From positions 1 to 9,462 of the forward strand of contig CAIWGR010000274.1 in NCBI GenBank assembly GCA_903912275.1: a DNA stretch of 9,462 nucleotides, written 5' to 3'. Positions 6,072-9,462 of the stretch are shown one piece after another. Made by a program: the position numbers and the translations under genes. The stretch comes from an uncultured delta proteobacterium. GTDB lineage: Bacteria > Myxococcota_A > Bradymonadia > REDH01. Each line of letters opens with the position of its first letter. Position 1 is the first letter of the stretch. The notes beneath the pieces are model-generated. The model searched no databases. It was not told the DNA's origin and saw only the letters and a list, made by a program, of their open reading frames with translations.

Positions 6072-9000
6072 ATGTCCTCTGTCGTTCAGACCAACTTCCG
6101 GATCCGCAAAGCCTTCGCACGCCTCGACAGGCATGTGGAGATTCCCAACCTTATCGACATCCAGAAGCGCTCCTACGAGCAGTTCCTGCAGGCCGATCCC
6201 AAGGCAAAACGCGAAGACATCGGCCTTCAGGCTGTCTTCAAGTCCGTCTTCCCGATCAAGGATTACAACGAGAACTGCTCGCTGGAGTTCGTTGAGTACC
6301 GGCTCGAGAAGCCGAAGTACGATGTCGATGAATGCATCGCGCGTGGCATGAACTACGCCGCACCCGTCAAGGTGAGCATCCGGCTTGTCGTCTGGGATCT
6401 CAACCAGGACACCGGCGTTCGCTCCATCCGCGACGTGAAGGAACAGGAGGTCTACTTCGGCGAAATCCCGCTGATGACCAACAATGGTACCTTCATCATC
6501 AACGGCACCGAGCGCGTTATCGTCAGCCAGCTTCACCGGTCGCCCGGCGCCTTCTTCGATCATGATCGCGGCAAGCAGCACTCCTCCGGCAAGTTGCTCT
6601 ACTCGGCTCGCATCATCCCCTACCGGGGTTCGTGGATCGACTTCGAGTTCGATGCGAAGGACATCCTCCATGTCCGCATCGACCGCCGTCGCAAGCTGCC
6701 GGCCACGGTGCTTCTGCGTGCTCTCTACAAGACCCCGCCGAACCCCGATCGGAAGGATCCCGAAGCCGATCGCGCGGGTCTCTCGGCAGAGGAAATCCTT
6801 GGCCTCTTCTATCGTACGGAGCAGATCTACTTTGACGGCCGCGCGGAGAAAGTCATCGATATCGACCTGCACACCGACACCGTCGCCTCGGTCGATATCG
6901 AGAACCCTGAGGAGCCGGGCACCTTCCTGGTTCGCTCCAAGAAGAAGATCACCAAGGCCAAGCTTCGCCAGATGAAGAAGCTCGGGCTCGAGCGCATGGG
7001 CATCGGCGACGATGAACTTTACGCGAAGTACTCCGCCGAAGACGTCTACGACGAGGAGACGGGCGAGATCATCCTTGAGTGCAATGAGCAGCTCACTGCT
7101 AGCAAGCTTGCCATCCTTCGCGCCCGTGGCTGCACGCAGATCCGCGTGCTTTTCATCGACGGTATCAAGGTCGGCTCGTTCCTGCGCGATACCCTTGCCA
7201 TTGACAAGGTCTCCAGCCCCGAAGAGGCCCGCATCGAGATCTTCCAGCGGCTGCGCCCGGGCGACCCGGCCACCCCCGAGACCTCGGAAACGCTCTTCGA
7301 GAACCTCTTCTACAAGTCGGAGCGCTACGACCTCAGCCGCGTTGGCCGTCTCAAGTTGAACCACAAGTTCAACCTGGATTACCCGCTCGACTTTACGGTT
7401 CTCCACTCGCGCGACATCATCGAGACAGTCCGGCACCTCCTCGATCTGAAGGCCACCAACGGAAAGATCGACGACATTGATCACCTCGGTAACCGTCGGG
7501 TCCGCGCCGTTGGCGAGCTCCTCGAGAACCAGTACCGCATCGGGCTCGTTCGCATGGAGCGCGCCATCAAGGAGCGCATGGGCCAGAGCCAAGAGCTCGA
7601 CACCCTCATGCCCTATGATCTCATCAACTCCAAGCCGGTCACGGCCGTCGTCAAAGAGTACTTCGGTGCCAGCCAGCTCTCGCAGTTCATGGACCAGACC
7701 AACCCCCTGTCGGAGGTTACGCACAAGCGTCGCCTCTCGGCTCTCGGGCCCGGCGGTCTGACCCGCGAGCGCGCCGGCTTCGAGGTCCGTGACGTCCATC
7801 CGACCCACTACGGTCGTATCTGCCCGATTGAGACGCCGGAAGGTCCGAACATCGGACTTATCGCGTCGCTCGCGACCTTCGCTCGCGTCAACGAGTATGG
7901 CTTCATCGAGTCGCCCTACCGCCGCGTGGCCAACGGCACTCCGAGCGAGACCGTAGAGTGGTTCTCGGCGCTCGACGAAGAGAAGAACAACATTGCCCAG
8001 GCTACCACCAAGCTCAAGGCTGATGGCTCCTTCCTCGACGACGATCGCGTTGCCTGCCGTTCGCATGGCGAGCCGACCTACCTGCCGGCCTCCGAGATCA
8101 CCTTGATGGATGTCTCGCCGAACCAGCTTGTCTCGGTTGCCGCGGCACTCATCCCCTTCCTTGAGCACGACGACGCAAATCGCGCCCTCATGGGTTCGAA
8201 CATGCAGCGTCAGGCGGTTCCGCTTGTCCGCACCAATTCGCCCCTTGTTGGCACTGGCATGGAGCTGTCCGTCGCGCGCGATTCGGGCGTCACCATTGTC
8301 GCCCGCCACAACGGCGTCGTCGAGACCGTCGATGCAGGGCGCATCGTCGTCAAGGCCGACTCCGAGGATGAGAACATCGCGGCTCGCCCCGACATCTACA
8401 AGCTCATCAAGTTCCAGCGCTCCAACCAGAGCACCTGCCTCAACCAGAAGCCCATCGTCCGCGAGGGCGAGCGGGTGAAGAAGGGCGATGTTATCGCTGA
8501 CGGCGCAGCGACCGACCGAGGTGAGCTCGCGCTCGGCCAGAATGTCCTCGTCGCCTTCATGCCCTGGAACGGTTACAACTACGAAGACTCCATCCTCATC
8601 TCTGAGCGCGTGGTGAAGCAGGACCTCTACACCTCGATCCACATCGAGGAGTTCGAGTGCGTTGCCCGCGATACCAAGCTCGGCAAGGAAGAGATCACCC
8701 GCGACATCCCGAACGTCGGCGACGAAGCGCTCGGCAGCCTCGACGACGCGGGCATCATCCGCATCGGCGCGGAGGTCAACGCCGGCGACATTCTCGTCGG
8801 AAAGATCACGCCCAAAGGCGAGACCCAGCTCTCCCCCGAAGAGAAGCTCCTTCGCGCCATCTTCGGTGAGAAGGCCGGTGATGTTCGTGACTCGTCTCTG
8901 CGTATGCCCCCCGGCACCCGCGGCATCGTTATCGGCGCCAAGGTCTTCAGCCGCAAGGGTACCGACCTCGACGAGCGCTCCAAGCAGATTCTCGAGACGG

Positions 9001-9462
9001 AAGAGCGTGCGCTCCTCAAGGACGAGAACGACGAGATCAACATCCTTCGCGATGCCGCCTACCGCCGCGTTCGTGAGCTGGTTGAGGGCAACACCCTCTC
9101 CTCCGATCTCATCGATGAGAAGAAGCGCGTCCTGATCAAGAGTGGCACCACGCTTACCCGTGAAGTGCTCGACGGCGTCGCGCGCCGCTACTGGAAGAGC
9201 ATCTCGATCGTCGAAGTCCCCGACGCCGACCGTCGTCGTGACATCATCCTGACCTACCTCGACGAGCAGACGCAGGCCATCCGCCTCAAGACCCAGGAGC
9301 GCATTCAGAAGCTCCAGAAGGGCGATGAACTCGGGCCCGGCGTCATCAAGCTCGTCAAGGTCTATGTCGCCGTGAAGCGCAAGCTCATGGTCGGCGACAA
9401 GATGGCCGGACGCCACGGAAACAAGGGTGTCGTCTCGCGCATCCTTCCCGAAGAGGATCTGC
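6072..9462 (+). CDS. rpoB: RNA polymerase beta subunit, N-terminal 1130 residues (3' end outside window)
   Basis: Catalytic beta subunit of the core RNA polymerase. The frame stays open to the window edge after 1130 codons. An in-frame TAG at 6060-6062 and AGGTGA at 6061-6066 fix the ATG at 6072, with a GTG at 6063 as less likely alternative. The N-terminus ('VEIPNLIDIQKRSYEQFL'), lobe ('NNGTFIINGTERVIVSQL', 'RSPGAFFDHD'), an SI1-type insertion at about residues 280-350, and fork loop are present. The rifampicin pocket reads 'SQLSQFMDQTNPLSE' then 'THKRRLSALGPGG'. Counterparts of E. coli Asp516, His526 and Ser531 are D541, H551 and S556, all of the sensitive type. Glu838-Asp839 ('NYEDSILISERVV') and 'GDKMAGRHGNKG' with K1110 and K1118 are active-centre elements. 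The C-terminal clamp and switch part is cut off. No TTA, CTA or TCA codon occurs up to 9416. rpoC is expected next. Confidence 0.99.
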   Translation, partial: MSSVVQTNFRIRKAFARLDRHVEIPNLIDIQKRSYEQFLQADPKAKREDIGLQAVFKSVFPIKDYNENCSLEFVEYRLEKPKYDVDECIARGMNYAAPVKVSIRLVVWDLNQDTGVRSIRDVKEQEVYFGEIPLMTNNGTFIINGTERVIVSQLHRSPGAFFDHDRGKQHSSGKLLYSARIIPYRGSWIDFEFDAKDILHVRIDRRRKLPATVLLRALYKTPPNPDRKDPEADRAGLSAEEILGLFYRTEQIYFDGRAEKVIDIDLHTDTVASVDIENPEEPGTFLVRSKKKITKAKLRQMKKLGLERMGIGDDELYAKYSAEDVYDEETGEIILECNEQLTASKLAILRARGCTQIRVLFIDGIKVGSFLRDTLAIDKVSSPEEARIEIFQRLRPGDPATPETSETLFENLFYKSERYDLSRVGRLKLNHKFNLDYPLDFTVLHSRDIIETVRHLLDLKATNGKIDDIDHLGNRRVRAVGELLENQYRIGLVRMERAIKERMGQSQELDTLMPYDLINSKPVTAVVKEYFGASQLSQFMDQTNPLSEVTHKRRLSALGPGGLTRERAGFEVRDVHPTHYGRICPIETPEGPNIGLIASLATFARVNEYGFIESPYRRVANGTPSETVEWFSALDEEKNNIAQATTKLKADGSFLDDDRVACRSHGEPTYLPASEITLMDVSPNQLVSVAAALIPFLEHDDANRALMGSNMQRQAVPLVRTNSPLVGTGMELSVARDSGVTIVARHNGVVETVDAGRIVVKADSEDENIAARPDIYKLIKFQRSNQSTCLNQKPIVREGERVKKGDVIADGAATDRGELALGQNVLVAFMPWNGYNYEDSILISERVVKQDLYTSIHIEEFECVARDTKLGKEEITRDIPNVGDEALGSLDDAGIIRIGAEVNAGDILVGKITPKGETQLSPEEKLLRAIFGEKAGDVRDSSLRMPPGTRGIVIGAKVFSRKGTDLDERSKQILETEERALLKDENDEINILRDAAYRRVRELVEGNTLSSDLIDEKKRVLIKSGTTLTREVLDGVARRYWKSISIVEVPDADRRRDIILTYLDEQTQAIRLKTQERIQKLQKGDELGPGVIKLVKVYVAVKRKLMVGDKMAGRHGNKGVVSRILPEEDL

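Noticed and set aside
5855..6295. 146-codon + strand frame running from the rpoB leader into rpoB
   Set aside because: It is out of frame with rpoB, has no ribosome-binding site and no recognisable motif; more than half overlaps rpoB.
5922..9416. 1164-codon open frame on the - strand opposite rpoB
   Set aside because: It is in codon register with rpoB and exists because rpoB uses no TTA, CTA or TCA codons. Its translation is a low-complexity D/E/V/L-rich chain with no recognisable domain.

Overview
The window is a core information-processing locus of a moderately GC-rich bacterium. All genes are on the + strand, in the order fusA (3' part) - tuf - tRNA-Trp(CCA) - secE - nusG - rplK - rplA - rplJ - rplL - rpoB (5' part). 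Several traits look like a former Deltaproteobacterium (Myxococcota/Desulfobacterota sense): the three-helix 127-residue SecE, the NusG with a KKGEK insertion, the SI1-type insertion in the RpoB beta lobe, and the 'RLEKPKYDVDEC...RSPGAFFDHD' RpoB signature. That placement is inferred from remembered family sequences, not from a search.

Layout. Bases 1-1033 hold the C-terminal half of an elongation factor G. It is followed after 32 bp by tuf (1066-2259), a tRNA-Trp (2284-2356), secE (2411-2794) and nusG (2815-3372). After a 72-bp gap with a candidate L1-operator fold come rplK (3445-3873) and rplA (3886-4581). A 186-bp gap holds a structured, L10-leader-like hairpin and a strong terminator hairpin only about 27 nt before rplJ (4768-5292). 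rplL (5359-5733) follows. Then 338 bp without a gene hold an intrinsic terminator, a candidate promoter and a multi-hairpin leader ahead of rpoB (6072 to the window end).

Together the genes supply aminoacyl-tRNA delivery and translocation (EF-Tu, EF-G), a tRNA, the essential SecE subunit of the translocon, the NusG elongation factor, the L11/L1 and L10/L7-L12 stalk proteins of the 50S subunit, and the beta subunit of RNA polymerase. The L1, L10 and rpoB leaders are the likely control points.

The locus is mostly ordinary and I see no new defence, mobile or biosynthetic system. The points most worth a second look are the EF-G with an altered domain IV tip and less biased codon use, the switch-like rplJ attenuator, and the long structured rpoB leader behind its own candidate promoter.
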